DNA from: Cunninghamella blakesleeana
Taxonomy: Eukaryota > Mucoromycota > Mucoromycetes > Mucorales > Cunninghamellaceae
Direction of reading: 5' to 3'
NCBI GenBank assembly: GCA_017871115.1
Contig: JAFCIZ010000007.1
Location: 248,001 to 312,000 of the forward strand
Length of the DNA stretch: 64,000 nucleotides
The notes below the pieces were generated by a model. That model saw only the letters and a list, made by a program, of their open reading frames with translations. It was not told the DNA's origin and ran no database searches. Both the position numbers and the translations under genes were made by a program. Below, one piece after another: positions 24,460-37,340 of this stretch (position 1 is its first letter; every line of letters starts with the position of its first letter).

Positions 24460-26218
24460 ATGTTTTTGGGAGAATTATTACCATTAGGTTCGGAAGTAGA
24501 AAATGAAGGGTAAAAATAAGAAATTCTAATTTTTTTTTTTGCAAAATTTATATATTTCCTTTTTATTCACTTCAGCTATTTATTATTATTTTTTTACATG
24601 CCAACAATAGATTCATTATTTCAGACATGGACAAATGAACAACAGAAACTATTTAAAACCACTATTCACACTCTTAAACAACACGGTATTATAAATGGTA
24701 AAAATAAATATTTATCTTTTTTATTCTTTTGAAATGTATAAGCAAAGTATCCAGAACATTTATATTTATTTTACACAACGTATATTTATAGACAACGACC
24801 TATTATTAACAGATTCACACCAAACTAGCCAGCGTACCAATATCCCTTTATCAGTTAAGTATTAGTAATAATTTATAGTGAAATAATTTATATATATTAT
24901 TAGTAAAGTGCTAAATATAGGATATCTTTTTTATTTATGTCTTTATTTTTTTTATTTTTATTTTTTTGACTATAATAGATTCTAGTAGCTTTAAAACAAC
25001 AGTTAGTCCAATCTTTTCAGCTATCAATAATAACGGATCAAAATGAAATTAATGAAAAAGGAACCGTTCTTTATATAAAAAATCGATATATCCCAACAGC
25101 AATACCAAGTTTAGACAAGTTACTAAAAGGTGGAGGGTTTTTAATGGGAGAAATGATAGAAATACAATCGGATCAGCCAGAGTTGTTAGAGAAAGTAAGC
25201 TTTTTATTTATATCTATTTTTTTTTTAATAAGAAAGCGTCGTTGATGTTATAAATAAATATATACATAATGAAATGAATATTCACCATTGTCATCATGTT
25301 ATTATATATATACTAGATATCATTAAAAGTCATGAAGAGCTTTTTACAAACATATTCAAATGGAAAAATACATCATATCGACACAATGGGTTTTTATCAA
25401 TCCAAATTATCAACTATTGGATCGAATGAATTATTATCAAGAATTACATGTTATAAAGCTTTTAAAATGGAAAATATTCTTCAACTTTTAGAACAAATAG
25501 GTGCCATTCAGTTTAGTATGATCCATTCCAATACACCTAAAATCGATCGAGAGCCTGTTTTAATTATTATTCAAGAAATTGGTTATTTATTAAACTCAGA
25601 CTGGGATGTCTCTCAAGAACAAGGTAATTTAAAAAAAAACAAATTAAAGAAAGTTAGTGAACAAAATAAAAATAATATTTTAAAATTATCTCTTATTCAT
25701 TTATTTATTTTAGTGAATGAATTATGTCAGACAATCGAAAGTTTAATATCCTTTAATATTAGTATCATGGTACAAAATATATATATAATACAATATAATA
25801 AATCAAATAATAATTAGTACGATTATTCAGTTTTAGACTCAACTCTCTTTTCCAAAAATAGGTTAGTCATTTGAAAGTATCTGATGTAATTAAAAGATAT
25901 ACTCACACTTGGGATAATATAATTGATCTACGTCTATCTTTATCGTTACCTAAAACTTTAGGAAACGATCATCATCATTATCAATCGTTTGTGGCTCTAC
26001 TAACAAAAGCAAGACACTTGGTATTTAAAAAAAAAAAGAAAAAATAAATAAACAACAATAATAATAATAATAATAAAATAATAATAATAATAATAATAAT
26101 GAATAATAATCATGCGCAATTATCAATTAAATATTAAAATTTATTTATTTTTCCATTTTTCCATTACTATTTACTTTAATTTTAGAAAACACCTCAACAA
26201 TGCGCTATAAATTTATAA
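24460..26218 (+). CDS. RAD51D-like RecA-fold protein lacking Walker motifs
   Basis: Predicted 334-residue protein from eight exons: 24460-24509, 24576-24697, 24792-24853, 24979-25194, 25317-25623, 25714-25769, 25862-26020 and 26186-26218, phases consistent. One donor is the weaker GTTAAG. The linker and entry to the ATPase core resemble RAD51D: ILVALKQQLVQSF, then PTAIPSLDKLLKGGG and GEMIEI. At the P-loop position the sequence is QSDQPELLEK, without the glycines and GK(T/S). The segment IHHIDTMGFYQSKL matches the strand and helix after the P-loop, and PVLIIIQEIGYLL sits at Walker B without its acidic residue. TWDNIIDLRLSL matches a late core strand. Length is close to human RAD51D. It probably has a structural role in recombination or is a diverged paralog. 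Confidence 0.75.
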
Positions 26219-26590
26219 TTTTTTTTTCTTTGTGCTCATTACCAATTAACTTTAAATAAATAATACAATATAAAAAAAATTATTTGATCATTATAAGTGA
26301 GCTAACATATGAAGATGATATGTATATGTATAAGTGAATATGGAAAATGGTAATAGGGTATTGATATTTATATTAAAAATAAAATAAATAAAATAATATA
26401 TATATGGCCAATAATATACTACTTTACAAATATATAATTATTGAGTTCTAGAGTAAATAAAAAAAAATACTATTATTAATTAATGTTATCCTTTTCTTTT
26501 TTTTCTTTTTTGTTAACTATTTTTTACTTATCCTCTTTTTTTTAATCATTCTTTATATATATATACCTTAATTTTTCTCTTTAATTAATG
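26219..26590. other. Spacer between convergent genes
   Basis: AT-rich 3' flank shared by the RAD51D-like gene and the phosphatase gene. No gene was seen. Confidence 0.6.
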
Positions 26591-28466
26591 TCAACGATAT
26601 GAATTCTGTTCAGCTTCAAATTCTCGCTGTAGCCTTTGTTGACGTTCCAAAGGTGACTCCTCTTTTATATATTGTTGTTGATGGTGATAGGGGTAGGGAG
26701 GATGTTGGTGATGGAGTGTAGTAGGGCTCCGATGTACATGTTGTTGTTGTTGTTGTTGTTGTGCATGTATTTGCTGTTGTTGTTGATTAAGTTGTTGTTG
26801 TTGTTGTAAACGCTGTTGTTGTTGTTTAGCTAAAGGATGATCTTCAGGTGTTAATAGTTCAAAACTACATAACAATTCTTCATTGACAGTCATGATGGCA
26901 CCAAAATTATCGAATTCACCACAATAATTAGGAGCTGAAAATACAGTAACCAAGGTTCGATTATTAAAAAATTCATACCCATCCTCTACTACCATATGTG
27001 CACGACATACCAGATCCAAATCATGTTTAGCTAAAAATTCATCTACAATCTTTTTTCCAAAACAATAAGAGACCCCACGTTCATTCTCTTCCCAATCTGT
27101 TGCTGTGTCGGAAGGGTCAGACCATAACAAATCATTTAGTAATCCATAGTCTGGTATATCGCATGGTCGTTGAATGGCTCGAATCTCGTCCAAGGATTGT
27201 AAGGAAGGACTTAGACCTCCATGTACACAAAATATTTTATCAGCTACTAAGGCTGCCAATGGCATTGTATTAAAGACATCCACAAATGTTTTCCATATTT
27301 TTGCATTAATTCTTCTTTTACATTCATCATAAAAACCGTACACTATGATAAATAAAATGTACAGAACAGAGCATATATATATATAAATAAATATACATAC
27401 ATACATACATACATATATATAAATATGACCATACCTATATATCCTTTATTTTTTATTTTTTCTTTTTTTCTTATTTTTTTATTTTAAATTTACCTCTTGA
27501 TACATTATCTGTTTCATGATTTCCCCTTAACAAGAAAAAGTTGGATGGATACTTCAGTTTGTAGCATAATAATAAAAGAATAGTTTCTAAACTTTGTTTC
27601 CCTCGGTCTACATAATCACCTAAAAAGAGATAATTGGCACTTGGAGGATAACCACTCATTCCAAATAATCTTATTAAATCTGTATATTGACCATGGACCT
27701 ATTAATATTTTATAAAATATATAAATAAAAGAAAAGTATTCATAAATAACCATCTTCTCCCCTTTATCGTTTTCATTTTCCTTTTTTAATCTATTCTTTT
27801 TCCCTCTCTTTAAATATGATCATTATATGCATACACACATCGCCTACTATCTTCACATTTGGTGATAACTCAATAAGTGTCTAGATTTTTTTAAAAAATG
27901 ATTATAAAAAATAGGTAGTTTTTTTTCTTAGTAACACAGAACAATAATTGTATAAATATATATATAAAATCACAAAATAATAATAATAATAATAATAATA
28001 AACTTACTGGCTGTGAGAGAAAACAAGCTTGAGCACTGTGACAAATAGAAACAATTTCTTCTTGTTTCAAACATACTTGTTTAGTAAACGTTTTCGATTG
28101 CCCCACTTGAACAAGTCGTTGAATACAAGAATCTATATCAAGGGTTTGTTTTTTTTCACTTAACGACTTTAAAGAGTTGTTAGTCAGTTGATTAATAGAA
28201 TTAATAGTGGATTGCTGTTTATAAGGATTATATTCATCTTCATCCTCTTCATCGTCATCGTCATACTCATATTGCTGTTGTTGTTGATTGTTATAATTGT
28301 TAGTATTAGTATTATTATGGTATGCTTCATATGGATTGGAAGTGGGTGAATTATAAGTATTATTATTATTATAGTGATCTGTTGGTAAAACCTGTCTACT
28401 TTTAGGTGAAGGATCCATTTGTCTTTTTGTTAAAGAGCGTTTACGTTTTGAGTGTTGATTTCCCAT
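26591..28466 (-). CDS. PPZ-type Ser/Thr protein phosphatase catalytic subunit
   Basis: Predicted 485-residue phosphatase from four exons: 28008-28466, 27839-27880 (42 nt), 27494-27698 and 26591-27342, in phase. The N-terminus MGNQHSK is a candidate N-myristoylation site and is followed by a disordered Asn/Gln/Asp-rich arm, as in yeast Ppz1. The catalytic domain has the PP1/PPZ metal-site motifs [23 protein letters not shown] and HGGLSP, then [36 protein letters not shown] and [10 protein letters not shown] resemble PPZ more than PP1 proper. PPZ enzymes regulate K+ transport, salt tolerance and cell-cycle entry in yeast. The C-terminus carries an unusual Gln/His-rich tail of roughly 80 residues. 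Confidence 0.92.
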
Positions 28467-28817
28467 TATTATTTTAGCTTATTTTATTATTATATTAAAT
28501 AAAACAAAAAGTGAGAAGAAAGAGAAAGAGAGAGAGGGAAAAAAAAATCACCCAAAAATAAAAAAATGATTTACCTTTTTAAAATAAGTCTTGGCCTACT
28601 ATTTTTTTATGGTTTAAAAAATAGTGTAACCTAGTAACCGAGTTATTAAAAAAAGAGGCTAAACCATAAATAGATAGTAACACATAAATGCTATTTTCCA
28701 TTCTTTTTCTTTTTTTAATTTCTCTCTCTTTATTTTTATTTTTTTCTTCTCATTTCTTTTTATATATGCATATACATATATGTATATATACAATACTCTT
28801 TTTATTTATTAATAAGG
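28467..28817. promoter_or_regulatory. Divergent promoter: phosphatase / C2H2 protein
   Basis: A 351-nt spacer between start codons on opposite strands. A TATA-like tatatatgc stretch lies near 28760-28790, upstream of the plus-strand ATG, with pyrimidine-rich sequence before it. Promoter function is inferred from gene orientation. Confidence 0.45.
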
Positions 28818-29240
28818 ATGACGGATAAAAAATTGTATTATTGGCCAATATGGTCTTCTTTTGCTAATATTCAGTTAATAAAAGAGCTAAGTTTACCACC
28901 TTCATATTTAATGCAACAAGAATACGATTCTCATTCATTTTCATTGTTGAAAGAAAATTATAACCAAGAAGAAAATAGTAATTACATTAATGAAAATCAA
29001 ATCAAGCCATTCCATTGTAAAAAATGCAATAAATCATTTAAAAGAAAACATGATCTGGATCGTCATACTCGAATCCATACTGGAGAACGACCTTTTTTAT
29101 GCCCTTGTTGTCAGAAAGGATATACCCGATCAGATACTCGTCGTCGGCATTTTTTATCAGAAAAAGCGTGTAGCCAACACCCACTTGTTATTCAGCTTCA
29201 ATCACATCAAAAAAATTTAAAAAATAAAAAAGTATTCTAA
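28818..29240 (+). CDS. Small C2H2 zinc-finger protein
   Basis: Intronless 140-residue protein. After about 65 residues without a recognised domain it carries [19 protein letters not shown] followed by the linker TGERPF, a classical C2H2 finger and linker. The second finger, [20 protein letters not shown], ends in SEKAC, so its last ligand is probably Cys (C2HC). Two tandem fingers near the C-terminus are typical of a fungal sequence-specific transcription factor. The short length and low-complexity tail are unremarkable. Target genes are unknown. Confidence 0.85.
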   Translation: MTDKKLYYWPIWSSFANIQLIKELSLPPSYLMQQEYDSHSFSLLKENYNQEENSNYINENQIKPFHCKKCNKSFKRKHDLDRHTRIHTGERPFLCPCCQKGYTRSDTRRRHFLSEKACSQHPLVIQLQSHQKNLKNKKVF

Positions 29241-29753
29241 AAAATAAATTTTTAAAAAAATGACCTTTCTTAAACTCTTTTTTTTTTTTTGATACGTATA
29301 AAAACAAAAATAAAAATAAATGGGGATATATAAATAAAGAAATATTTATTTATTTTTCTTATTCATATAAGCAACATTTTAATTATTTTAAGAAAAATAT
29401 ATATATAAAAAGTAGTATTGAAAATTAATGCAAACGTTATTAAGATCCCGCTTTTTTTTTTTTTGGACTATTCGAGCCTTTTTTTATAGTTTCTGGAAGG
29501 GTCGAATATTTTAAAATTCTATTCCACCAATTACTACCACTTTTTTTTCTTTAAAAGAAAAAAATTTCCCAGCTCATTAAACCAATTATAAAATCTTTTT
29601 TACTCTTATTTTGCAAAGATTCATTCTTATTTTTATTATTATTTTATTTAAAATAAGATATGCATAAATATATTAGCTATATACAAATATAAAAATAAAA
29701 TATATATGTAAGAAAAAAAAATGAATGAACTTTTTTAGTAATCATCATCCTAT
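29241..29753. other. Spacer between convergent genes
   Basis: AT-rich 3' flanks with T-rich tracts near 29277-29290 and 29452-29465. No gene was seen. Confidence 0.55.
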
Positions 29754-32149
29754 TTATTTATCAGAATGTAGATGAAAAGATAATTTTCTATCAAATAAGG
29801 AGAAAGAAGACGATGAAGAAGAGGGAGGTGAAGGTAATTTCTTTTCCGTATCATTATTTTTAATATTATTATTTAAAGGAATAAGACCTTGCTCATGGTC
29901 CAATTCATCCGCTGCTCTTGATTTCCAAGAATAATACCAATTTGTCGTTGTTGTGTTTGTAGTAAAAGGAAAATAAAAGATAGATTGCTCCCTAGTTGAT
30001 GGTGTAGTCGTAGTCGTAGTCGTAGGTAAGGAAGGAAAAGTAGAATTTGATGATGACAATGGTGTTGTTGTTGTAAATGGAGGTAAAGTGACTGAAGGAT
30101 TGGATGACGATGTTGGTATATAAGCTGAAGTGGATGAAGCAGAAAATGGTATGTAGGATGCTGATGACGAAGATGGAGGTGGTGGAGAAGGTAATCGATG
30201 CTGACCAAAAGCGGATCCTAATGAAGAAAATGACGAGGGCGAGGACGACGAAGATGGATTATGTAAGTTTGATAAAACTTGGCGTCCCATATTATCATAA
30301 TACACATTATTGTTGCTATTATGGATAGAAGAAATAGAAGAAGATGAAGGAGGATGATGATTCATATGAGAATGTTGAGTAGAGTGAGTATGTTGATGTT
30401 GGATAAAATTTGGTGTACCAATAGGTAATCTCGAAGGTTCAGGAAATAAACGATAATCTGTGTAATTAAATGATGAAGGCGTTGATAAAAGAGGTGAAGA
30501 CGTAGGTGAGGATGAATTATAGGTATGTGTAGGAGATGGTGGTGATCTTGATAATATATCAAATTCTAATCCTGTATTAAATGGAGAATACCAGCTTTGC
30601 CTATTTGTTTTAGACATCATACCATCTGTTACTAGAGTTGTATTGGTTGATGAAGATGGAGGTGAAGGAGCTATTGAATAAGTAGGAGGTGATATATTAC
30701 CATTACTTTTTTTCATTGGTTCTCTATCCATTTGGCCTATTATTGGTGGGGATGATGACGTTTTTGTTGTTGATGATGATGCCGCAGTAGCATTTACTTC
30801 ATTTACTTTATTTTTATTTTCAGATGACCCTCTTGTTTTTTTTGTCGTTGATGTTGTTACCAGCCCTTCCTTCACATGCTTATCATTTGTTGAAGTGTTT
30901 TTCTTAATGTTAGATACAGATCTATCTCTAGACGCATTAGATAGAGTAACTGTTGTTTCCATTGTTGTTGATGCTGTTACTTTATTTGGTAACGTCATTT
31001 CTGATAAGTATTTTTCATTTATATTAGTTGATAAGGAGGGTGCATTTTTTTCTTTTACATTATATCGTTTATTATTACTGTTGCTGCTATTAATGTTTGA
31101 TTCCTTTTTTTTAGCATTTTTATGATGATGTCGTTTACGTTTACGTTTATCATGAACTCCAGTAACAGAAGAAGGTGTTGATGACTGTATTTTTTTAGTG
31201 GATAATGTAGGTGAGGAACATGGCGAGGACAATGTTGTTGTTGTTGTAGTTGGTGATGACGCTATTTCTGTAGATGATTTTTCTGTTTCCATTATATCTA
31301 TTTCCTTTTTTATTGTAGTTGGTGTTGTCACTGTTGTTGTTGTTAGGTTTAAGTCCACTGAAGAATCTTTTGATACAGCAGATAAATCAAGATGTTGAGG
31401 GTGATGATGTTCACTTTGTATATTTTCAGGAGGCATTGTCGATGTTTTTATTGAATTAGATAATGGATATACTTCTTCATATTGTATATCATCATAATTT
31501 AAAAATAAATGTTGATTACTAATAGGTAGCTCTTTAATATTTTTTATCTTGAGTGAGATATATTGTTGAATAGTTAGAGTATATTGATCAATGATGTGTC
31601 CACAAGGTATCTATTCCAAAATTGGTATTAGCATGTGCCATTCTATCATTTTTTTTAATATATCTACCTTTTTTTTTTTACTTTCCCCCTTGTACAAAAA
31701 AAATAAAAAATAAAACTCCCCTTCACCTCTTTTTTTTTTTTTTGAAGTGTTATTTTAATATAATTCTCTTTTTTATATTTTTTTTTTTTTATTTTTTCAT
31801 GTCCATTTTCATCAATTGTATGATTTATATTAGTAATACATACCTTATCAAATGATCGACTTGCCATAATAGAAATACATACTGCAATCAAAAATAAACT
31901 GATCAATACAATAGAGTAGGTTGTATGCTGATAAAAATAATTTACTAAAGAAGGATGTGGTGATCTCTCAGTTGTAACCGTTTTGAATACCATTGATTGT
32001 TGTTGTTGTTGTTGTTCAGTGTTCAACGTTCCAATAGTAAACAGAGGACAAATCCATTTTGATAATGTCAATTCAATTATAAAAAAAAGAAGCAATATTA
32101 AAGGAAATATAATAAGGAACTTAGTGAGTTGTAATTGTCGTGTTTGCAT
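29754..32149 (-). CDS. Two-TM protein with long Ser/Thr-rich tail, function unknown
   Basis: Predicted 720-residue protein from two exons, 31844-32149 and 29754-31610; the junction is phase 0 (FDK then IPCGH). The first exon encodes two hydrophobic segments, about residues 9-31 and 78-96, separated by a poly-Gln-containing loop. After the second, a region of about 60 residues looks folded (IPCGHIIDQYTLTIQQYISL). The remaining roughly 550 residues are a disordered Ser/Thr/Pro/Asn tail with a basic KRKRKRHHHKNAKKK stretch that could act as a nuclear or phosphoinositide-binding signal. No family was recognised. Start and junction are supported by splice sites only. Confidence 0.65.
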
Positions 32150-33055
32150 GAATTAAAATATGAATATTATAAAAAAAAAAAAAGAGATCAAATGAAATAA
32201 AAAGATATAAAAAAATATATATGTACAAAATGAAGTATGAAATAAGGAGATTGACAAGTAGTTTATAAAAAAGAAATTGTTTTACAATATCATATAATAA
32301 AAGCTTATTAATGAAGATAGGATTTTAACTGCCCAAGTTTCAATTGAATTATCAAACAAATACAATAAAGTGAGTATGATATTCAATAAAAAAGAAGGGC
32401 AGATAGATCTTTATAATTTTTTAAAAGAGGTTTAAAAAAAAAGTGGAAAAGGAAAAGAAATAAAAAAAATTAGTTAAAAAAAAAATATAATTTTTAATAC
32501 TCTGTCACAATTTAAAGTGCGAACTTTTTTTTTTAAAAAAAACTCTTATTTTTTAAAAGTATAATATATTATGAAAATTATATTAGAATTAATTATTATG
32601 TATGATAATAAAAAAATAAATATATAAATATAAATATTCAATTTATAAAACGAGCATTAGTTTTAAAAAAAAATTGATAATTAAATAAATATGGCAAAGT
32701 CTATCAAGCTACTATATATAGAAGTCATTAATAAGCCAGGTAAAAATAATAGGTACATACTTTTAGAGTATATAGAGTTAAAGTTATTTGTTGAGTTTCA
32801 TAAAATTATAAAGTATTGAACGAACATAAACAAATTACTCTACGAAATTAAACGAGAACAATAAAGAAATGCCATCATTTATTATGCAAGTGAATATTTA
32901 TATTACTTTTTTTTATTAAAAACAGTTGAAATAGGGATATCAGCCATATTAAGGTTTATTGGAAGATCCTTTATTTTTTTATTCTATATTTAGGCAAATA
33001 CTCTATACCCGGGAAATATATTTTCCCATTCATCCAAATCTATCATCCTTTTTTT
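32150..33055. other. Intergenic region
   Basis: About 0.9 kb between two minus-strand genes, strongly AT-rich. A short open stretch beginning at 32692 was considered and rejected. It is probably the upstream region of the two-TM gene and the 3' flank of PEX5. Confidence 0.5.
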
Positions 33056-35335
33056 TCAATTTTCCAAATGAATAAAATAATCAAACTGGGATAAATCTTT
33101 TTGATTACACGCTTCTGCTAAATGATCTAAATTTAACCTATATGTTATAAAAGTAATAAGAAGAATAAGAAGAAAAAGAAAAAGAGTGAATAAATCAACA
33201 AAAAATAAAAATAAAAAATTTTCTAATTTTTTTCATCATTGTTTTTTTTTATATTATTTTATTTCATTTATATTTATTAAACTTACATATACATGACCAA
33301 TCGTAGACTGGACCAAATTTCAGTAGAATCAAAAGAAGATTTATAAATATCATTGATTTCCATAATAGATGTTTGCTGATCCATTAAAGCAACAGCAAGA
33401 TGATGAGCGGCTTGTTCATACAAACCCATTTTCATTAGTAAAATTGCCAAATTATATCTTGCACGAATAAATGATTTATTTAACTGTAAAGCACTTTGAT
33501 ACATTTCAACAGCTTGATGATGCTGATGCGGTTGCTGAGCAAAAATAGCACCTAGCTGATTCCATACACGATAATCATCTGATTTATACGATAAAGCTGT
33601 TTCGAAACAATCCATAGCTTTTTCCATATCCATCATTTTTTTCTCTTCTTTAGAAAGATAAAATAATAGTCCCAAGATAACTTGTACATCGGTATCAATA
33701 GTTATTTCCTTATTACTATTAGTGATGCTGTTAATTTCGCCGTGTCCAGGAATAGATCTTGCTACTTTTAAATATAATTCTATTAATTGTTGGTGCTTTT
33801 TATAAAGTAATTGTTCTTCATAATCATGGTTGCCCTGTACTTCTTTCATTACTAAGCCATCATCATTTTTGCCTTCCTTCTCTAAAAATAATAGGTCATG
33901 TTTAATAATCGATTGGTAGTGCTGATTATTGAGTAACCAAGAAAATAAACAATCATAAACTTTTCCTCTACTATGTTCATTGGCATAACTAATTGCTAAT
34001 CCTAACCAAGCATCAGTTAATGAAGTATCTATGTTGACTGCATTGTTGAAGGCTTGAATGGCAGATTTATCATCATTATTTTCCTGTAATGTCATTCCAA
34101 GGTTTTTCCATTGTATTGCGCTTAAAGTTTCAGTAGTATGGCTGGTAGAAGCTCTATTCTCCTTTTCTTGTTGCTGTTCTAGTAAATCATTCTGATATTT
34201 ATTATCATCTATAGGTCCCATATAGTCTATTTGAATATCTTCCAATTGTTCCATTCCATTTTTGATACTCGATGTGTGATCTATTGCTGTTGGTGTTGTT
34301 ACTTTTTGCTGATGATCAAAAGTGCGAAATGCTTTTTCCCAATCTTCCTGTAAACTATTTTCTATATTTATATTTTTATTTACATTACTATTATACATAT
34401 TCATAGGTTTGATATTAGTTCTACTTGGAAAATGATGGTGTTGGTGGTAGTGACGCTGATTATATAGTGGTATATTTTGTCGAAGTATAGAAGAAGTGGA
34501 GGAGGAGGATGGTTGTTCAAAATTTTCAAATTCTGTAAGCAAGGAGTGGACTAATAGACATATATATGGCATTACCCAAATTTTATCCATAAATAGCTAT
34601 ACTTATTTTATTATTATTATTATTATCAACTTCCTCACCCCACTCAATATATATATATATATTACCTTTGTTATTATATTTATTTGTACTTGAAGAAGGA
34701 GTAGGCGATGAAGAATGCCATGAAGTGGATAAAGTAGTATCAATAGGTTGATTATCATTGTTTTGATGAAAAAGGAAGGATTTTTTTGGCGGAAAAATGA
34801 AATAGTTGGGGTTATTATGCTGTTGGTATTGATGGAATTCTTCAGCCAGCACCTTTTTATTGGTAATAGAAATAAAAATAAAATCATAAATGAAAGTCAG
34901 TGAGTGGATAATGGGAGGGAGAGAAAAAAATTACATGTGATTTCAATCGCCTTCTTTTTTAAAGTATTACACAAAAAAAATTATTATTATTATTTATTTA
35001 CCTGAGAAGAGGGTATGTTATCTACAGTTGATTTTTCTGTTTTTTTTGAACGAAAAGTAACATTTTTCTATAATAACAATAATTTTTTTTAAAAAGAAAT
35101 ATATAAAGTGTATAAATAAAATAGTATATAATATTATTTATATTTTTTTTTTTCACTATCTTCCCATACGATATACCAAATTTATAAGCACACTTACTAT
35201 TTTAGTCGATTCTTCATTATTGTTCCATAATTCCTTCCTTAATGAATAATCGGTTTGGATATGTTGGGAAAGCTTATTTAAAGGATTATAACTAGAATGG
35301 CAGTGTGAAGGATTAATGAGTGTTCCAAAAGACAT
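33056..35335 (-). CDS. Pex5, peroxisomal targeting signal-1 receptor
   Basis: Predicted 572-residue Pex5, the cycling receptor that binds C-terminal SKL-type signals and imports peroxisomal matrix proteins. Five exons: 35198-35335, 35002-35067, 34666-34852, 33287-34532 and 33056-33137. The N-terminus has SHCHSSYNPLNKLSQH, including the conserved Cys near residue 12 that is monoubiquitinated for recycling. One WxxxF-type motif, WEKAF, would bind Pex14. TPR repeats start near TLSAIQWKNLGMTLQENND and include RVWNQLGAIFAQQ and ARYNLAILLMKMG. An acidic linker interrupts the TPR block, as in other Pex5. The third intron needs the acceptor at 34533-34534; the nearer acceptor at 34598-34599 leads straight into a stop. 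Confidence 0.92.
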
Positions 35336-36208
35336 ATTTCATTAATATATATTTATAAAAACAAAAGTATAAGTGATAAAAAAAAAAAAATGGGAAAGGG
35401 AAGAAAAAAAAATTAAAATAGTCTTCCCCGCTTTTTTCAATTTTTATATAATTTATAAACTTTTAAATCCCAGAATGGAAGTGTTTTTTCTTATGAAATG
35501 GATTCAATTTTTTTCTATACCTTTTTTTAATAACTTGTTTAATCATGCTCGTTCTTTTTATTTCTCTCAATTTTGTATCCATATTTATATACCTATTTTT
35601 TTTATTATTATAAAATAAGATCTAAAATAATTAATTGTTATAGAAACATGAAATGAAATAAAATATTGAGTATAGATACAGTATCTTTTTTTTTAAAAAA
35701 AAGATTATTCAAAGTATAATACCTCCTCGAAAATAAATCTTTATTAATATCCGTGGACAATAATGTTAACTAATCCGGATCTTTAATATGTCAATGTCTT
35801 AATCGTTCTCTACATAAATTCTAATTTTTGTATGATTACCTTTAGTATTTATTGATGTAAATGTAAATTTAGTTAAATATTTTTTAAATAAAATCGCAAA
35901 TGCACAAGCTCATTCTACAAAAATCAAAATAATTGTAGTGATCGATTGATTATCAAAATAATCGATTTATTATTAACAAAGATTAATAAAAAATTAAAAA
36001 AAAAATTTAAAGGTATTATAAAAAAATGGTTTATTTTATTATATATTTTTTCTATTTTTAAAAAAATAATATTATATTGTACTTTTTATATGAATAGTAT
36101 GTCAAAAAATAAAAAAATAAACGAAAATGAAAATAAAGGGTAACATAAAAATAATAAAATAGAAAAAAAAGAAGAATGTAAAAAATAAAATAAAAGGAAT
36201 AAATAAAT
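35336..36208. other. Intergenic region
   Basis: Upstream of PEX5 and downstream of the GIT1-like gene. AT-rich, with poly-A tracts. Short open stretches at 35373-35618 and 35946-36143 have the composition of spacer DNA and were not accepted as genes. Confidence 0.5.
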
Positions 36209-37292
36209 TTACATGCTATTAACGTTTGGTTTGGAAGTGCTAGAGGTACTTGTACTATCATAACTAACAACATTGGTTGATGGTTTTAAACCCATAGAGG
36301 AGGTATCATACCCTTTACTTTCCAAATAAGCTCTGAAATCTTCGTCTTCATCTTCAAGGGAAATTACATCTTTAATAGTGAACCAAGCCATAACAGCGGT
36401 AAAAACAGCAATACCACTGCCAACTAAAAATGGACCACGAACACCAAGTTGTTCTTTCATAGGTGCAAAAGCAACAGTACCAACTGTAGCACCAACCTAA
36501 ATAACGAAAATAATAAATAATAAAAAGATGTATGTTAAACTATGAAATAAAAATAGAAAATATATTTATATTCCTTTTTTTATTTCTTATTTTTACCTTG
36601 CCAATGGCAGCAGCAATACCGTAACCTGTACCACGAACGGCAGTAGGGAAACTTTCCATAGCAATTAAACCAATTGTGTTACCAGGACCCTAAAAAAAAC
36701 GTACATGTAGTCAATAAATAAATTGCTTTTTTTTTTCTCTTTTTACTTTTTTTGTGTTAAGGCATTTTTAATATTTTACCATTTCAGCTAAAGCAAGGAA
36801 AACACCATATAAAATGACAAAGAGAGGGAAACAGTTTTTAGTTAAAGGTTCATAAGCACCACCTACAATGAAACCACAAACACCTAAACTGAAAAGACCA
36901 ACGCATAAAGTATTTTTTCTACCAATACGATCAACTAAGAAGGCACCTCCCAAACTACCAGGTAAATAGAAGAAGTATAATAAGATATTCCAAGCACTTG
37001 TAATAATGAGAGGGGCGCCAGGAGCAACGGTGCTAATAATCACAGATGAAAATACACCATTAGGATAAGCAATGAAATCATAAATAAACCAAATGGCTGA
37101 GATAAAGAAAATACGATGCCAGTAGCGTCGAAGAATAAGAAGATAAGGTACTCTTTTCTTTAAAGCATTCTTTTTAAATGATTTGGAATCACCCATTTTC
37201 AATCGGACTATATATAAATAAATAAATAAATAAAATATATATATAAAAGTTAACAGGCAATTCATAGAGCGATGATGATAATAGTATTAATG

Positions 37293-37340
<48 letters not shown>

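Noticed and set aside
29873..31398. Several Leu/His-rich and Val-rich ORFs on both strands
   Set aside because: They mirror Ser/Thr/Pro repeats of the two-TM protein in other frames.
32692..32740. Short ORF MAKSIKLLYIEV followed by a GTAAAA donor
   Set aside because: Only 16 codons, no acceptor giving a continued frame was found, and the flanks are typical spacer.
34533..34665. Using the nearer acceptor at 34598-34599 for PEX5, which keeps an in-frame ATG (MDKIWVMP) as coding
   Set aside because: Joined to the upstream exon in phase 1 it reads into TAA after three codons. The acceptor at 34533-34534 keeps the frame and gives the acidic E-F-E-N-F segment.
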